Part shown: positions 48,541 to 61,699 of the stretch, piece after piece
Numbering within the stretch: position 1 is the stretch's first letter
Layout: every line of letters begins with the position of its first letter
NCBI RefSeq assembly: GCF_016808095.1
Contig: NC_068971.1
Location: 6,398,501-6,462,500, forward strand
Direction: 5' to 3'
Origin: Vigna angularis
Taxonomy: Eukaryota > Streptophyta > Magnoliopsida > Fabales > Fabaceae
DNA length: 64,000 nucleotides
Made by a program: the position numbers and the translations under genes
Notes under the pieces: model-generated
Told to the model about the DNA's origin: nothing
The model's input: only the letters and a program-made list of their open reading frames with translations
Databases searched by the model: none

Positions 48541-50850
48541 TCACCAATAATCTTCACAAGAGCAACTACCATGCTTAAAATGATGGAACCTATGAATATC
48601 TCTTACAATTATTTCACGATCTAGAAGCTGAGAAACACATTTAATGAAGTTATGGCAATCTGTACAAATGCGGAGGTTTTTTATAATTCGAATCGGGAGC
48701 CTATTGGCAGTGTTAATGATGCCAAAGACTACTGCAAGTTTTTCACTGTGATGACTAACAAGTACTTCTCCTTGCTCTTCTTCTACATCCTGCATGACCA
48801 GTTTGGCATCAGGGGAATACCCAATTTCCTTCAACCTTCCGATCAAAGGGTCCAGATATGAGTATATCTCCTTGTGTTGATGGTGAGACCTATCTCCCAT
48901 GACAAAAGTGTGGATTTGATCCTTTAGTTGAATCCAAGATTGACCAGGCTGCTTCTTGACTCCTCTTTGATGCATTAAACTCCTTACCCTAGCAGCCTCG
49001 TCCCAGCTATGGTTAGAAGCACACATATTTGATAGCAAAACGTACGCTCCTGGATCAGATGGTGCAACTCGAAGCAGCATATCAGAAACCCACTTTCCCA
49101 TTTTAACATTTTTATGAAGTCGGCAAGATGATAGAAATGATTTCCAGACAGAAGTCAAGTGAGAGAGACCATTTTCAAAAATGAAGTTCTTTGTCTCTGT
49201 TAAGCAACCTGCTCGACCATAAAGATCAACCATAGAAGTGCAGTGTTCAACTCCAGGATGGATGCAATAAGCATCTTTCATCATCCTATAATATCTACAA
49301 CCTTCGTCAAGCAGCCCAGCATGGCTGCATGCATTTAAAACCCCTACAAAAGTAACCTCATTTGGCCTAATACCCTGATTCAACAGTTCTTCAAAAAGAC
49401 TAATTGCCTGCCTTCCTTGACCCTGTAGCGAACAGCCAGATATCATTGAAGTCCACAAGATAATGTTTGGTTCATTGATTTGTCTGAAAATCATCCATGC
49501 ATCGTCCAAGCTACCACACTTAGAATACATATCAATTAATGAAGAGCCAACATAAGCATCTACTCTATGCCCTATTTTCTGAAAGTAAGCATGTATATGC
49601 CTTCCAAAATCCAAAATCCCAACATTAGCACAAGCAGAAATAACAGTTGTAACTGTTCGAATATCCACTACAACCAGTTCACGAACCATTGACCTGAAAG
49701 CTTTCAAACCATCTTCATACTTCCCATTCCAAACATAACCAGAAACCATTGAACCCCATGAAACTATTCCTGCCTTTGTTTCTTTGCTAGTAACTCCAAC
49801 ATTCCCTTTTCTCCGGAAGTCCAGAGGAACATCTCTGAGAATTATAGATGCCTTATCTATTCTCCCACACTTACAATACATTTCTATAAGTGAACTCTTC
49901 GTAAAACCATCAGTATGAAATCCACGTTTAAGGACCATCCCATGGAGTTGTCTCCCAAGCTCCACAAGTGATAAAGAGGAAGCCAAAATAAGAGCTATGG
50001 AGAAAGTGACATCAGAAAACTCGGTCCCATATCCCACCATACAATGGAGTTGTTCCAATGCCCGTCGTTCATAACCACATTGCATCAACCCATCCACGAT
50101 CGTATTCCAACTCACAACATCCTTACAAGGAAAGTTCCTGAACATGTCAAGAGACTTCTCCACATCTCCAACACGCAGATACGCACCGATCATTATATTC
50201 CATGACACGACATCCCTTTCATCCATCAACTCAAACAACCTTTCCGCATATTGAAAAGCATTGCATTTCAAGTAAACATCAAGAGCAGAGTTCCCCAGCA
50301 CGACATCTACATCAACCCCATGCCTGAGCATCCATGCGTGAACTCCCTTGCCGAATTGAAGATTGTTGTCAAACGAACAACACTTGAAGACACTGGACAA
50401 GGTGTATTGGTTTGGACAAGCACCCTTTGCCTGCATTTCTCTGAAAAGGTTAAAAACCATTTCTGAAGAGCCGGCTCTGACAAAACCTGATATAAGGATG
50501 GTCCATATGTGAGTGTTTTTGAGTGGAATTTCATCAAACAGCTTCTGGGCATGACCCATGTTGTAGGATTTGACATACAGAGTCAAAAGATGGCTAGCCA
50601 AGTTCATAGTTTGAAGAGAGCCATTCTTGACGGAGAGGGCATGAAGGGTACCCGGCGGTGGTGGACCATTGGATATGGTAGAATGAAATAAGGAACATGA
50701 TTGGCCACAACGAGGGTGAAATGGGATGGTCGTTGTAATGCGATAACTGGTCACTGAAACTAGATAAACACGGTTGGCATATATCCGAGAACATGATCCA
50801 AGACCCATGTAAGTGCTAACACCCAATCTAAAGCCCTTTGTAAAGCTCAT
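48541..50850 (-). CDS. Pentatricopeptide repeat protein, PLS class with E and DYW domains (769 aa)
   Basis: One intronless frame, as usual for PPR genes. The ATG at 50850 (MSFTKGFRLGV) is the first ATG; a frame extension to 50862 begins with TTG. Residues 1 to about 65 are basic and Ser-rich, a likely mitochondrial or plastid targeting peptide. Then come tandem PPR motifs of P, L and S types (for example HIWTILISGFVRAG, DVVSWNIMIGAYLRVGD, IVSWGSMVSGYVWNGKYEDG, NIILWTSMISGC, then NEVTFVGVLNACSHAGLLDEG). The E region follows from about residue 575, with the PG-box KKQPGQSWIQ. The C-terminal DYW deaminase domain has the zinc/catalytic HSEKLA, then CTDCH, and ends in the diagnostic DYW. DYW proteins carry out C-to-U RNA editing in organelles. 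The target site is not predictable by eye. Confidence 0.97.
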   Translation of the reverse strand: MSFTKGFRLGVSTYMGLGSCSRIYANRVYLVSVTSYRITTTIPFHPRCGQSCSLFHSTISNGPPPPGTLHALSVKNGSLQTMNLASHLLTLYVKSYNMGHAQKLFDEIPLKNTHIWTILISGFVRAGSSEMVFNLFREMQAKGACPNQYTLSSVFKCCSFDNNLQFGKGVHAWMLRHGVDVDVVLGNSALDVYLKCNAFQYAERLFELMDERDVVSWNIMIGAYLRVGDVEKSLDMFRNFPCKDVVSWNTIVDGLMQCGYERRALEQLHCMVGYGTEFSDVTFSIALILASSLSLVELGRQLHGMVLKRGFHTDGFTKSSLIEMYCKCGRIDKASIILRDVPLDFRRKGNVGVTSKETKAGIVSWGSMVSGYVWNGKYEDGLKAFRSMVRELVVVDIRTVTTVISACANVGILDFGRHIHAYFQKIGHRVDAYVGSSLIDMYSKCGSLDDAWMIFRQINEPNIILWTSMISGCSLQGQGRQAISLFEELLNQGIRPNEVTFVGVLNACSHAGLLDEGCRYYRMMKDAYCIHPGVEHCTSMVDLYGRAGCLTETKNFIFENGLSHLTSVWKSFLSSCRLHKNVKMGKWVSDMLLRVAPSDPGAYVLLSNMCASNHSWDEAARVRSLMHQRGVKKQPGQSWIQLKDQIHTFVMGDRSHHQHKEIYSYLDPLIGRLKEIGYSPDAKLVMQDVEEEQGEVLVSHHSEKLAVVFGIINTANRLPIRIIKNLRICTDCHNFIKCVSQLLDREIIVRDIHRFHHFKHGSCSCEDYW

Positions 50851-53800
50851 GCATTGAAACAAGTTTCACCTTCATATTTGTATGGTTAGTATGATTTTAC
50901 AACTTCTCAAACGAATGTTTCAGTTCCATAAGAAATAACACCACGACCGAGTTTATCCAAAATAATTTCTATACGAGGAAAAAAGTTATAAGTTAATGCA
51001 ACTTAGAAAATAACTACTACAAATTAATTTATACAGACACTAATACTAACTTTTTCTTAATTTTAATTTGTTTTTCTACTTTCATCTCATAAAAATTGTT
51101 ATGCAAAAGTTCACTTAAATGGACATTTAATCTATTTAAATAATTATGTTGCTTACATTTTATCATAATTGAACTATCATACTTATATTTTTTATTTGTT
51201 AAAGTGTGAATAATTTTTTCAATATAAAGAAGATTGTAAATTAGTAGTCATATTACATGTAATAACATAGATATAAAATTATTTAACTTGCACATATTTA
51301 TCACTTTTATGAACTAACGTGGTCACGAAATTTTAATAAAAACGTCAACTCAACAGGTTAATATTTTTCATGAAGTCATGTATGTCTTTCACAAACAACA
51401 AAGTTTGGTAAAAGACTTAGAGAATGAATTTAATCCAATAATTAGATAAATTTTCAATACTTTTCTATTATTCACTTTATTATTGCTTCATATTTCCTTC
51501 TATTTATAAGTAATAAAAAATAGTGTTTTTTTTTAAATCAACACATGAAATTGTTATTCCTATAATGGATTAATTGTTTATTCAATATTATTTTTATTGT
51601 TAGTGGTTATAAAATGATGAACATATTTTTACACGTTACCTTTGACATTACCTTTGACCGATGACAATGTCAAGACCAAATGTTTAGAAAAACAAATCCT
51701 TTTAAAGTTCATATGTTTCATAAAACTTGAAATTCAAAAAAAATTAAAATCATGACTTGAAACACGCTTCAAGAATAATTTGGTATTTAAAATGTTTGTA
51801 ATTTTTCTTTCATTTTTTAAAGTCACTAAATGACTTGGTTTTGTGTTTAAGAATTATTTTTATAGTTTAGTATCTTTGACTTTCTTTAGGGTTGTTTAAA
51901 TACTTGTGATTTATATATAACTACATAAAAAATGTAGACATTTTTTATGATCATTATATGAATTTGAATTAATTAAAGAGAATATTATCTTGGTTATTGT
52001 CTTAGGATCTCTTAATCCTTATCTTAAGACAATGATTCGTATCAAAGATTGAAATCTTTATGACAAATCTTCAATTACCCTTTTCATCAATCATAATCAT
52101 ATATCGAATGAAAGTATATGTTTTTCTTTTATGTTTATAGCATCATAGTCCATAATAATTCATGATATTAAACTTGTTCTTTGAAAATCTTCATATCAAA
52201 TAGAAACTTGTGTATTTGAAATTTTGGATGACAAATAATTTATAAGCAAAACTTGATAATTAAAAAACTTAAATTTATATAATTTATTAACGCTCTTTCT
52301 ACTTATTTTTTTGACTCAATTTTTTTTCTATATTTATTTTTAATTTAATGTGATTGTTATATTAAAAAAAAACACTCAATATGACCTCATCCACTAGATC
52401 ACAATTACCATCATTCCTTCATTTTTACCCCTAGGAATAGACGATAAATGTGTAAAAAGAGTGGTGATTGAATTAGTAAATATCAACTCATCACTGAAAG
52501 AATCATATTGAATTTTTTTTAAAAATACAGAAACTCTATTGGATATATATATATATATATATCCAATCATTACTACAAATATAAGATCAAAAATATTATT
52601 AAACCATTTATTGACAAGAAAACTTAAAGTAGCCTTCTAACACAACTTGTCCATATTCTAATATTCTGGTCCTCTTATACCATTGATCTTCCAATACTAA
52701 TAATGGAAAGTGAAGGAAGTATGAAACTGTAATGAAAATAATTACCAATGTTTCCTAGATAATACGTTGATAAACAACTCGACTAGCACAATATTTGCCA
52801 AGTTTTAATATTCCTCTATTGTAATTACTGGGTCATCAATGTTGGGAGGAAAAGGCTTACATGGCTTGAGTGTTGTATTATGTGGCAAAATACCTGGCAG
52901 TGGTGCAAGAACGAGATCCATTAGTACAGAGGTGGTGTTAAAACATCTTGAAGCGTGGTGAAGAATTCTCCTAATGCAATTGGATGTAGATTTGACACTG
53001 GATAAAATATTGTCATATGGAGAAAGCTAATATGAAGACCAATGTTAGTCTCTGTCATTGGAACATAGGTCATCTTTAAGAAGTATCACATACGATCATA
53101 GACAAAGTAAAGGAGTGAGAAATAGTAATAAAACTCCTTTCCAATGGAGAAATTATAGTTCATTTTGTTGTACTTAAAAAATAGTTGATTGGAGCATGCT
53201 CCAATTGAGATACTATATCACGGTTAGGTTAAGGATAGCAAGGAAAGTTTGATGACGTTTATGATTAGCGGTTGAGAAGATTTACTTCTATACCGGATTT
53301 GCTTACTTACAATGTGTATTAAATAAGTTACAAAACATAGCTTTCAGTGTTTATCATTATTGCGGCTAGCACTTTCACAGCACAAAACTAAAACGAAAAC
53401 CCAGGCTCAGAAAGTAATAACGGCAACCAAGGATATACTTTAAAAAAGGACACCGAGAGAACACAAGAAACTAACCACCGTCTATTTCGAACCACCAGGG
53501 GGTGATCCATCCTTCAAATAGTAAGCCGATCACGCCATAAAACATTATCCTTACTACAAGCAATAAACCATGAGTCGATAGTCAAAATCCAGAATTAGGT
53601 ATCAATCAATCATTCAATCTCATGCTCAAAGCTAACCCGCATAAAAAGGGGCCAATTGTGAAGGCACCACGAAAAGAGGGCGATACTTTCACCTTTCAAA
53701 AATAATGATAAATAACAATGGCTATCTATAGGCTATTGTGACGAAACAAAAACGTAACATATTTTACAAAAAAGAATGGGAATCAAAATCTCATGTTCCA

Positions 53801-53926
53801 GTTAGTCGAGCTTTCCTAGGGAACAAGTACAACAAAATCTACAATTGAGACAACTATGTGGAAAAATAAAGCGGGATAGAAAGGCTACAAGCCATTACGA
53901 ATCATATTAATATGCACTTATATTAA
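50851..53926. other. Spacer between the PPR and transporter genes
   Basis: AT-rich. The PPR promoter lies at its left edge. The stretch 52840-53750 is less AT-rich (AACCACCGTCTATTTCGAAC, GGGGGTGATCCATCC) without a recognisable frame and may include transporter 3' UTR or repeat debris. A short AT run lies at 52543-52562. Confidence 0.5.
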
Positions 53927-56839
53927 TCATAGAGGCGGGTAAAAGTATGAAGATATGGAAAATCCGAGGAAGAGCAAGCCACCAACAGTAGCTACTGAGC
54001 GTTGGGAAATTTTAGATGCCAGCATGCTTCCTCCCACCACTGCCAGCGAAGTACAGAAGGTGTGACCCAAAGAGGCCCCAACAGCTACTCCCAGAGCATT
54101 TTTGTGGGTCGCCAGCTGCAGAAGGAAATTAAAGGTCATGAAAAATGTAGAAGGGAAAGACTACTAATGTTGCCGACAAAACCTAAGACATAAAATCAAT
54201 CACGAAAGCATGAAATTTTCAGTGATCTACAGGGGACCAGTTTTCTTACTGCAATTGTCGCTATCTGGCTACGATCACCCCACTCAGCAAGGAATGTTAA
54301 AATAAAGGACTGCATAAAAATAAGATGGTAAAACATGTGTAAATGTGGGTAATGTCCGCCAAAGAATTGATGCAAAGCAAAAAGTGTACTTGCCTCCAAA
54401 AAAATTGGTGTACAAAATCTTGAAAAGAAACGCCGAACTGGAGTTTTCCCTTGTCCGCCTTCCAGTTTTTCTTCAACCTAGTTAACAAGAAGAATAATCC
54501 TTAGCATGTTCCAAATTTGACCAGATAGTCTTTCTTAAAAAAAAATTGAACCAATCAATACATCAACTATGGAATCCCTGCCAGCTGCAGCAAGTTTACA
54601 GTTAAATAAATGAGCTTCCCTCCTCATGACAAGTGCTAGGGGAAACTACGATTTAAAGAAAAAAACAAAGCAACGAACTAACTTATTTGAAGATGTTTCC
54701 TCTTAAGTGCAAATAATTCACACTTATACACATCTTTCAACATATTCCCTTAGTTAAAATTTATTGAAAACTACAAAATCATGAGTAATTCTGTGATTTT
54801 CAACAAAATTTAGCCAACTGTAAAAAGTACATTAGGATAAGTGTTAGAGTAACTCGCAAGCATTTCAGGCCATCTGGCCATCAGAATTTTCCTATAAAGT
54901 CTTAGTAAAAAAATATACTTCTTCCATTTCTTTCTTCTGGGAGGATTTTGATTCAGTTGATCTCCATGCAATGTATAGTAACCTTAGCCCAAAGAAAGCA
55001 TAAAGAACTGCAGGTGACAGAGAAGAAATAAAATCAGCTTCATCTTAACAAAAATTGAACTTACAAATGAAAATAAAGCCATCGTTAAACACAATATAAT
55101 GAATAGACATTTGGAAACTGGTAAATCACTAAGTTACAAATGGCAATCCAAAAATCAAATAGGTCACAAATTGTTGAGTAGCATATAATTTTGACTTATA
55201 AAGCCACAAACAAATTTTAATGCGCAAGCTAACTAGAATTCTAAAAGAGTTTATACAAGTAAAAGACACAATATTCGGAACAGACACACAAACAAACAGC
55301 CAACGAAGCTAAATCCATAATATTTATTTATACTAAACAGCACCAGAAGTTTGAGTGAACCACAAAGGCTGGGAGCAAATTGATGAAAAAGTTGCAACCA
55401 ACTAGTACTTAAGCATGGATTAAAGCAGCACCAGTCAAGTGCATTGTTAGACCCCTAAACCATTTGAACAGAGCTAATTGTTGTAGCTTCTATAAAAAGG
55501 GCATTGTGAAGACTCGACAACCCTTGTAATTCAAAACAATTACTATATAACCTGCTTTTTGCAAATTTCACAAACTATTCTAATCAGCTCAGTAATAAGT
55601 ATCAATCTGAGATATTGTACCTGTAGCCGCACTATTTGTATGCTTCCTAGAAATCAAGTTTGGGACAATCCTGCCTAGCCCAGTAGAAAGTACCTAATTG
55701 ACACGTACAATAACTTTAATTCTGATAACATCGATAAGAAAAGGAATTGCAGAAACCATTTCATCACAATACTATGAAAAAAGCATCCCATGATGAGACA
55801 ACAGAGCAAAAATACTCGACCATGTAGTTAACTACTGTAGCACTTACCGTCATTATAAACAGCGCACTTAGCGCACCAGACAAGACAATTGACTTAGGAT
55901 GACGCATAGCCATAAGAGCTGCTATTATAAACGTCTCATCCCCGATCTAGCACAAAAAAAATCAGTTCAAAGGCATTACTCAAACATGAAAGAGAGGTAT
56001 CATACGAGACAAGTATTCTTAAGGAAAAATTGAGCTAGTTCGCAGCAATATCAATTAGTAATCAATTGGTTGCTTTCTCTATATAGCCTATATAAGTCGC
56101 ACACCAGCTTTCTATCACATACTTCATACTTTTTCAATGAAGTTTGATTCTAGTTTACTATCACAACACTCATCTCCTAAATTTCACCAGCTCTCACAAT
56201 CTTTCACGAACCTATATAATTCTATAAACACAAAATATATAGAAACTTGTTCTTGAGATCCAAATTGGATCCAGTGAAAACGCTTTACAACACAGTAGCT
56301 ATAAATATAGTCAGCAAAATCAAACAACGAATGTAAGTACAAAGCAGTTTCGTTAAACTAACCTCGCTGACAATGATCATCGATAAACTCGCGAAAAAAG
56401 CATCGAAGAGTCCAGGTCCGGTGGAATCCAAGCCAAGAGAAAGGATCGAACCATTATCTATTTCATTCAACACAATCTGTTCACAGAAAGCACACTAATA
56501 TTCATTTCCAAATTCAACACATTCGTTTGAGTTTTCTCCACAATTGAACGTAACGACAAATAACGGTAACAAAGAAAGAAAGATTGGCAACGGAAGCTTA
56601 CTTTGCCGCGGCGACCGAGATCCACAGATCCACCGAATCCTTCCATTGCGTTCTGCGAGAGAGAATCCTACACATAGAAATAAAATACGTTGTGGCCGCG
56701 ATTCTTGAGAGAAAACGCAAAGAACGAAGGACAAGAAGTTGACCTGAGCAAAGGTGGATGATAGGTTAAAGAAGAGGGAGAGGAGAAGGAAAATGCGAAA
56801 AGCGGAAAGGATTCTTCGTTTGTTGAAGCTTGGAGCCAT
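53927..56839 (-). CDS. PML3: GDT1-like (UPF0016) Mn/Ca transporter, PML3 type, nine exons, 289 aa
   Basis: Exons in transcript order: 56839-56744, 56667-56602, 56476-56363, 55946-55848, 55693-55621, 55007-54919, 54477-54394, 54309-54250, 54115-53927 (870 nt with stop, in frame throughout). Residues 1-31 are a signal peptide (RIFLLLSLFFNLSSTFA). Two homologous halves each carry the family signature: EIGDET (across exons 3-4, then FIIAALMAMRHPK) and EWGDRS (exon 8, then QIATIA). They are separated by a charged linker (KKEMEEVEEKLEGGQGK). About six membrane segments are visible; it ends SISSYFYPPL. Family members exchange Mn2+ or Ca2+ for protons. The signal-peptide form in Arabidopsis, PML3 (At5g36290), serves the Golgi; the symbol is by similarity. 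Intron 7 has a GC donor (GAG|GCAAGT). The other introns are GT-AG. Confidence 0.95.
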
Positions 56840-57907
56840 TGTGAGCCCGTGTCGGTTGAAATTGCGAGGAAGAAGGAAGCCGCAGAAAGAAAAACGACGG
56901 AAAATGATTTTCTCGAGAAAGTGGAAAGGGGAATTTGAGTAAAAAAGGGATGAAAAGTGAGAGGAAGAGAATAGTAATCTCAGTTAGCGAGATCTGATTT
57001 TTGGATCTGAATTATGCAGAGAGTTTGATGCAGAGAGATCCTGTTCAGATCTCCGAACATTGAATTCATTTCACCAGGCATTTTATACGTGCTTCAGGCT
57101 TTGCGAGTTTCTGCTACTACCGAGGCAAGAACCACATAACGCGCTCTTTCCTTTTCTTTGTCTCTCTCGGGTCATGAAGGCCAAATCCCACTTCGACAAT
57201 TGCACCTAAAACTTTGACAAAGGGGCATGTGATTCGGCGCATTTTAGTAAAAAGTTATTAAAAAATACTGTAAGAACATTAATAACGTGTTTTTGGTAAA
57301 AGTTCTTTTTTTTAATTTTTAACTCGATAATATTTTTCTTAAAAATATGCTACTTGTTATTATTCTGGTAAATCAAGGTGAAGGGTTATTTAATTAAAAT
57401 CAAGATATTTTTTTATGAAATTATTTTTTAAATTGTTAAACATTGAAACGTGTTTAAATTAATTTCAGGATCGACTTACTACTCTTAACACACAATAAGT
57501 GACATTGATTTTATAAAATTAGTTACGATTAAAGTGTTTATAAAATAGTTATTTATATTTAAAGAATCCTATTTCAAAAATAAGTGTTATGTATATTTAG
57601 TATAATTTTTCTCTTAACAAGAAAATCACACTTTTTTTGGCATAACAAATGTGCTTTCAATGATACCACCACTATGTTTAGTTTCAAACCAATCATCATA
57701 TTTTATTTTATTTTTATGCAAAATCATGTAGTTGGGCTGTGAACATATAATTGAGTGTCATTAAAGTTTTTTTTTTCCAAAAACACAAACTTCAAATAAT
57801 TCCAGTCTTACAAAATTATTTTGATTAATGTTAAATGTAAGATAAAATGATTTATTCATGAAATTTTTAATTTAAAAAAAGTTTACAATAAAATTTGAAT
57901 TCAATAA
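56840..57907. other. Transporter promoter side, then AT-rich spacer
   Basis: About 56840-57180 is the 5' UTR and promoter region of the minus-strand transporter (purine-rich then TCTCTCTCGG). AT-rich up to the solo LTR target site. No gene. Confidence 0.55.
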
Positions 57908-60478
57908 CAATGTGTCAAACCGTGAAAAATGACATGTGGAAGGGAGGGACAGATGTCTCAAATAAAAGAGATTGAGCATTTTATAGAACTTTCCAAATCG
58001 CAGCTCATCTCATTCTCTCAGAATTTGTATCTCTCTAAAACTCAAGTCTTTACCTTTTTTCCTCCTTCTCTTTAGAAATTCTTCATCTCCTTTCATCTTT
58101 TCTTCAACCAGCCATAGTCTGAGCAATTTTGGGAGTCAATATCTTCTTTCCCACCGATCAAAATCAAGCTTAGAGTCGGTAAGTTCATCCTCTTCTTAGA
58201 AATTTTGTTTCCTGGCACATGCAAGCCAAGTTTCTGGTTGCATGTGTTCATCAGCTTCTTCTTCTTATTTCTGATCACTTTTCTGGTATTTTGGGTTGGT
58301 CCGTTACCGAAAATCGGTGAACTATAGGTTCTTGAGATTTTCTGGTGTTAAGAGCAAATTTCTGAAGTGGTAGAGTTGTTCGGTCCAGTTAAGAGGTAAG
58401 AGAAGCTAGATAATTTAATTACTTAGTTTTGATGTATAAAAATGTTGTTTGATGAGGTTGCATGTATGTGAAATTGAATGATTTGGTGTTCGGTGCTTTT
58501 GGTGTGGAATATTGATGTTGTATTCATGATGATTGTGTTTCTCGATGATTATGGTTCAGTGGCCGAGTGAAATTGGAAGGAAGTGTGGTAGTGAAAATGG
58601 GGGAAATGTGTTCGGTTTGAGTTTGGTCTGTATAGGAAATCTAATTCTTGGTCATTGAGTTCATGATTCTGCAGAATTGAATCTCAAATATGTGATGAAA
58701 CTCTCTTAATGATGTTAGAAAGGTTTAATCAATCTTAATCAAGTGTAAATGAAGTATTTGATATATGTTTGGAGGATTAGAAGTTGGAAGATTGTAGTGA
58801 AATTGGTAAGGTTTGGTGTTGATCATAATTCTGCAGTTATTCTGCAGAATTATGTAGTTCACTGAGGGTCTTTAATTGACCGTTCGACTTCTCTCTGGTT
58901 CTCGGTTTTAACTGAGTTCTACTTTTTTGGATTCTTAGTTAATGACCGATCGGTCTTGTGTTGATATTCAAGTGAATATAACAGTCGGTCTAGACATAAC
59001 ATTTGATTGTAAACAACGTTCGATCTATCATAGGCTTTAACTGTTATTGACCGCTCGGTCATGTACTGTCTTAGTAGTGCTCGGTCTTGTACTAAGCGCT
59101 CGGTCTAAATAGTGCTTGATCTTGTACTAAGCGCTCGGTCTCAGTAGTGCTCGGTCTTGTACTAAGCACTCGATCTCAGTAGTGTTCGGTCTTGTACTAA
59201 GCATTATGTCTCGTCATAATACTCAGTCATGTATTTGTATTAGGTACTAATGGTGTTTGGCTTAAGCCAATAGTGTTCGGCCTAAGCCAATGACATTCGG
59301 TCCAAGACAATAATGTTCGTTCTAAATTATAAGTGTTCGGTCTAAGATTCAAGTGCTCGAGTTTAACTTTAGAATTTGGTTGTTCTAGTGTTCGATCCTA
59401 AAATCGTGTTCGGCTCATGCGTGAGTCTTACTCTTTAAATGACCGTTCGGTCATGTTCACATATGGGGAGGGTTTAGCGTCCGGTCTTGTTCATAAGATT
59501 TATTGATCTTTCCGTTCGGTCGTGCTCAAGGGTGATGTTTGTTTTACTATTCGGTTTGATGTTATTTAAATGTGTTATGAAAATGAGGAAATATCTTGGT
59601 ATTGAGGTATGGTATTTATAATGTGATATGAAAGAGAATTCCAAGGAGGAATGTCTCAGTGGTGGTTTCAATGTGGTGAAAGTATGAATATGGTTAGACT
59701 AAGCTAGCGTTCATCCTGACATTCTAATGGTCACCGAGTCTCAAGTAGAGAATGGTGGTGCATGTGGTGAGAATAGCAGGAGGCCTGGTTGCGTATAGCT
59801 TGGGGTTCCAGTTAACGACTAAACTCATGTGTAGTTTGCGGTTTCCAGCTACAGTGAGGGATGAAGGGCTAACCTCGTGTGGCGGCTTGGGTTTCCAGCT
59901 ATGGTATTCATGAGGTTTCCAGTTTACCTTTCCACGAGTGCAAGAACGTCGTAACTACATATTCATACAGTCTGGACAGTCAGAGTAAAAGTGGTCGGTT
60001 ATAACATGCTTGTATGATTTATGTAGATGTATGATTGTATTATATGTTTGTATGAATTGTATGTTTAGATAGTTAATTAAATTACACTAGCTTACCCTTA
60101 TTTCCTTATTTGTCATGTTGTCTGTTCGGTCGTCTTTGTCATTGCAATGATCACCCTATGAGTGTGAGCAGAAGGTGAGGAGGGTTGTCTGGAGCAGGCG
60201 CTGGCAGAAGAGGATGGTTTCCGTTAAGAGTAAGACTGTTCGGTCTTGTGCTTGTTTTTGTTTTCAGTGTAGGACCGTTCGGTTGATACACTTCTTGTAT
60301 GACCGATAGGTATGCTCTTATGGTTTGTATTAGTGTAGGTTTCTGTAAAAATTTTAATTTATGGTTATTTTAGGATAACTGGAAGTTAGCTTTATTTCCT
60401 GTAACTGTTCTATTTTATTGTAAATGTAAGAACTCTTAAATATAGTTTACAGCTATATTTTTGGGATGTTAGACAATG
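57908..60478 (+). mobile_element. Solo LTR (2561 bp) with 5-bp target duplication
   Basis: The LTR is 57913-60473, starting TGTCAAACCGTG and ending GGGATGTTAGA (typical ends TGT...ACA, with C-to-G in the last triplet). CAATG flanks it at 57908-57912 and 60474-60478. No internal retrotransposon domain or second LTR is present, so it is the scar of LTR-LTR recombination. Inside are a word-rich section with many TTCGGTC/CTCGGTC (58870-59530), including a 35-bp array, and a stretch with repeated GGTTTCCAGCTA (59800-59930). Confidence 0.85.
59070..59210 (+). repeat. 35-bp tandem array (4 copies) in the solo LTR
   Basis: CTTGTACTAAGC starts at 59086, 59121, 59156 and 59191, an exact 35-bp period, with CTCGGTCT and AGTAGTG(C/T)TCGGT between. 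Confidence 0.93.
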
Positions 60479-61690
60479 TATTATGTAAAATAGATTTGTT
60501 TCTTTACAAATTGAAATATACTCAGAGATACACTAGTTTTATGTTTAGGTCGAGATCTATCAGACAATTTTAGTGTTCAACCTTCTCCCGATTTCAGATA
60601 ACAAATTTTTTCACTATAAATGACATAATATTTTCTTTTTGATGAAGTGATGGGACTTTGGTCGGAGAATATAGAAATATACTATAATTCTCAAGTTAGT
60701 TACTAACACTAAGATAATGATATTGTAATAAGTTATAATAGTGTGACTGACTATTTATAATATATGGATAGTCTTTTTTGTTGAGACTAAGGTTCCTAAG
60801 ATTATCTTATTTTAATGTTTCCTAATGCGTTTACTTATCCTTAATCTCTTTGTGATTTGTCGTTGTGTCTATTAGGATATGTACCAAAACAATAACACGT
60901 GTTCTTAACTTTTTGAAACAAAACGATGTGTCCTCGACCTCCTGGGAGCCAAGGTCTACTAGGTCTGTATATGTATAATTTATATCTTCGTTCAGTCACA
61001 AATATAATGAAGGTAATACTCTAAGATATAATAAATTTATAATGCACCATGATCTATTGTTTATGGTTGAATGTAAATGAAAAATTGTGTATAACATTTT
61101 ATTCTATAAAATGTTAAATGTTGTAAAAATTAATTGAATTATAGTAAAATTGTGGGATAATTTTCTATCTAGGTCATATTGTCTTTGATAAAATTAAACA
61201 GTGATATAAGTAAATTTCTTAGTGGACTGGCTCAAATTATAGTAGCATTTTCCAACTATGGGATAAAATATAAAACAAGATATCACTTATGTTTTCAAAT
61301 TTTATTTTTTCCATGTTTCATTTCAATTTTAATGATAATACTTTTTATATAAATTATTAATGTCTTTTTGTAGATATTTTATATGAGTAAGTGGGTAAAG
61401 TAAAATTGTTCATAGATTAAATATAAATAATTTAAAATTTGTGATAATGTTCAATTATATTAATTTAATTATTTTCATTGAGACTAGTATAGTGAAAGTT
61501 CTATTATTTTATTTTAAAGTTATGATTTGAAGTGTAATTATTTTAATTTTTTTAGAGATTCATTTTATTTGTATTAATTTTTTTAAAATGATTTTATTTG
61601 ATAAAATAATATGAGATTATATTCTAAAAATTAAACTTACATAATCTTGTTTTAAATTATGGCATTTACAATTTTTAAATTTTAGATTGA
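60479..61690. other. AT-rich spacer
   Basis: No coding or repeat signal beyond AT-richness. Confidence 0.5.
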
Positions 61691-61699
61691 GTATACTTG

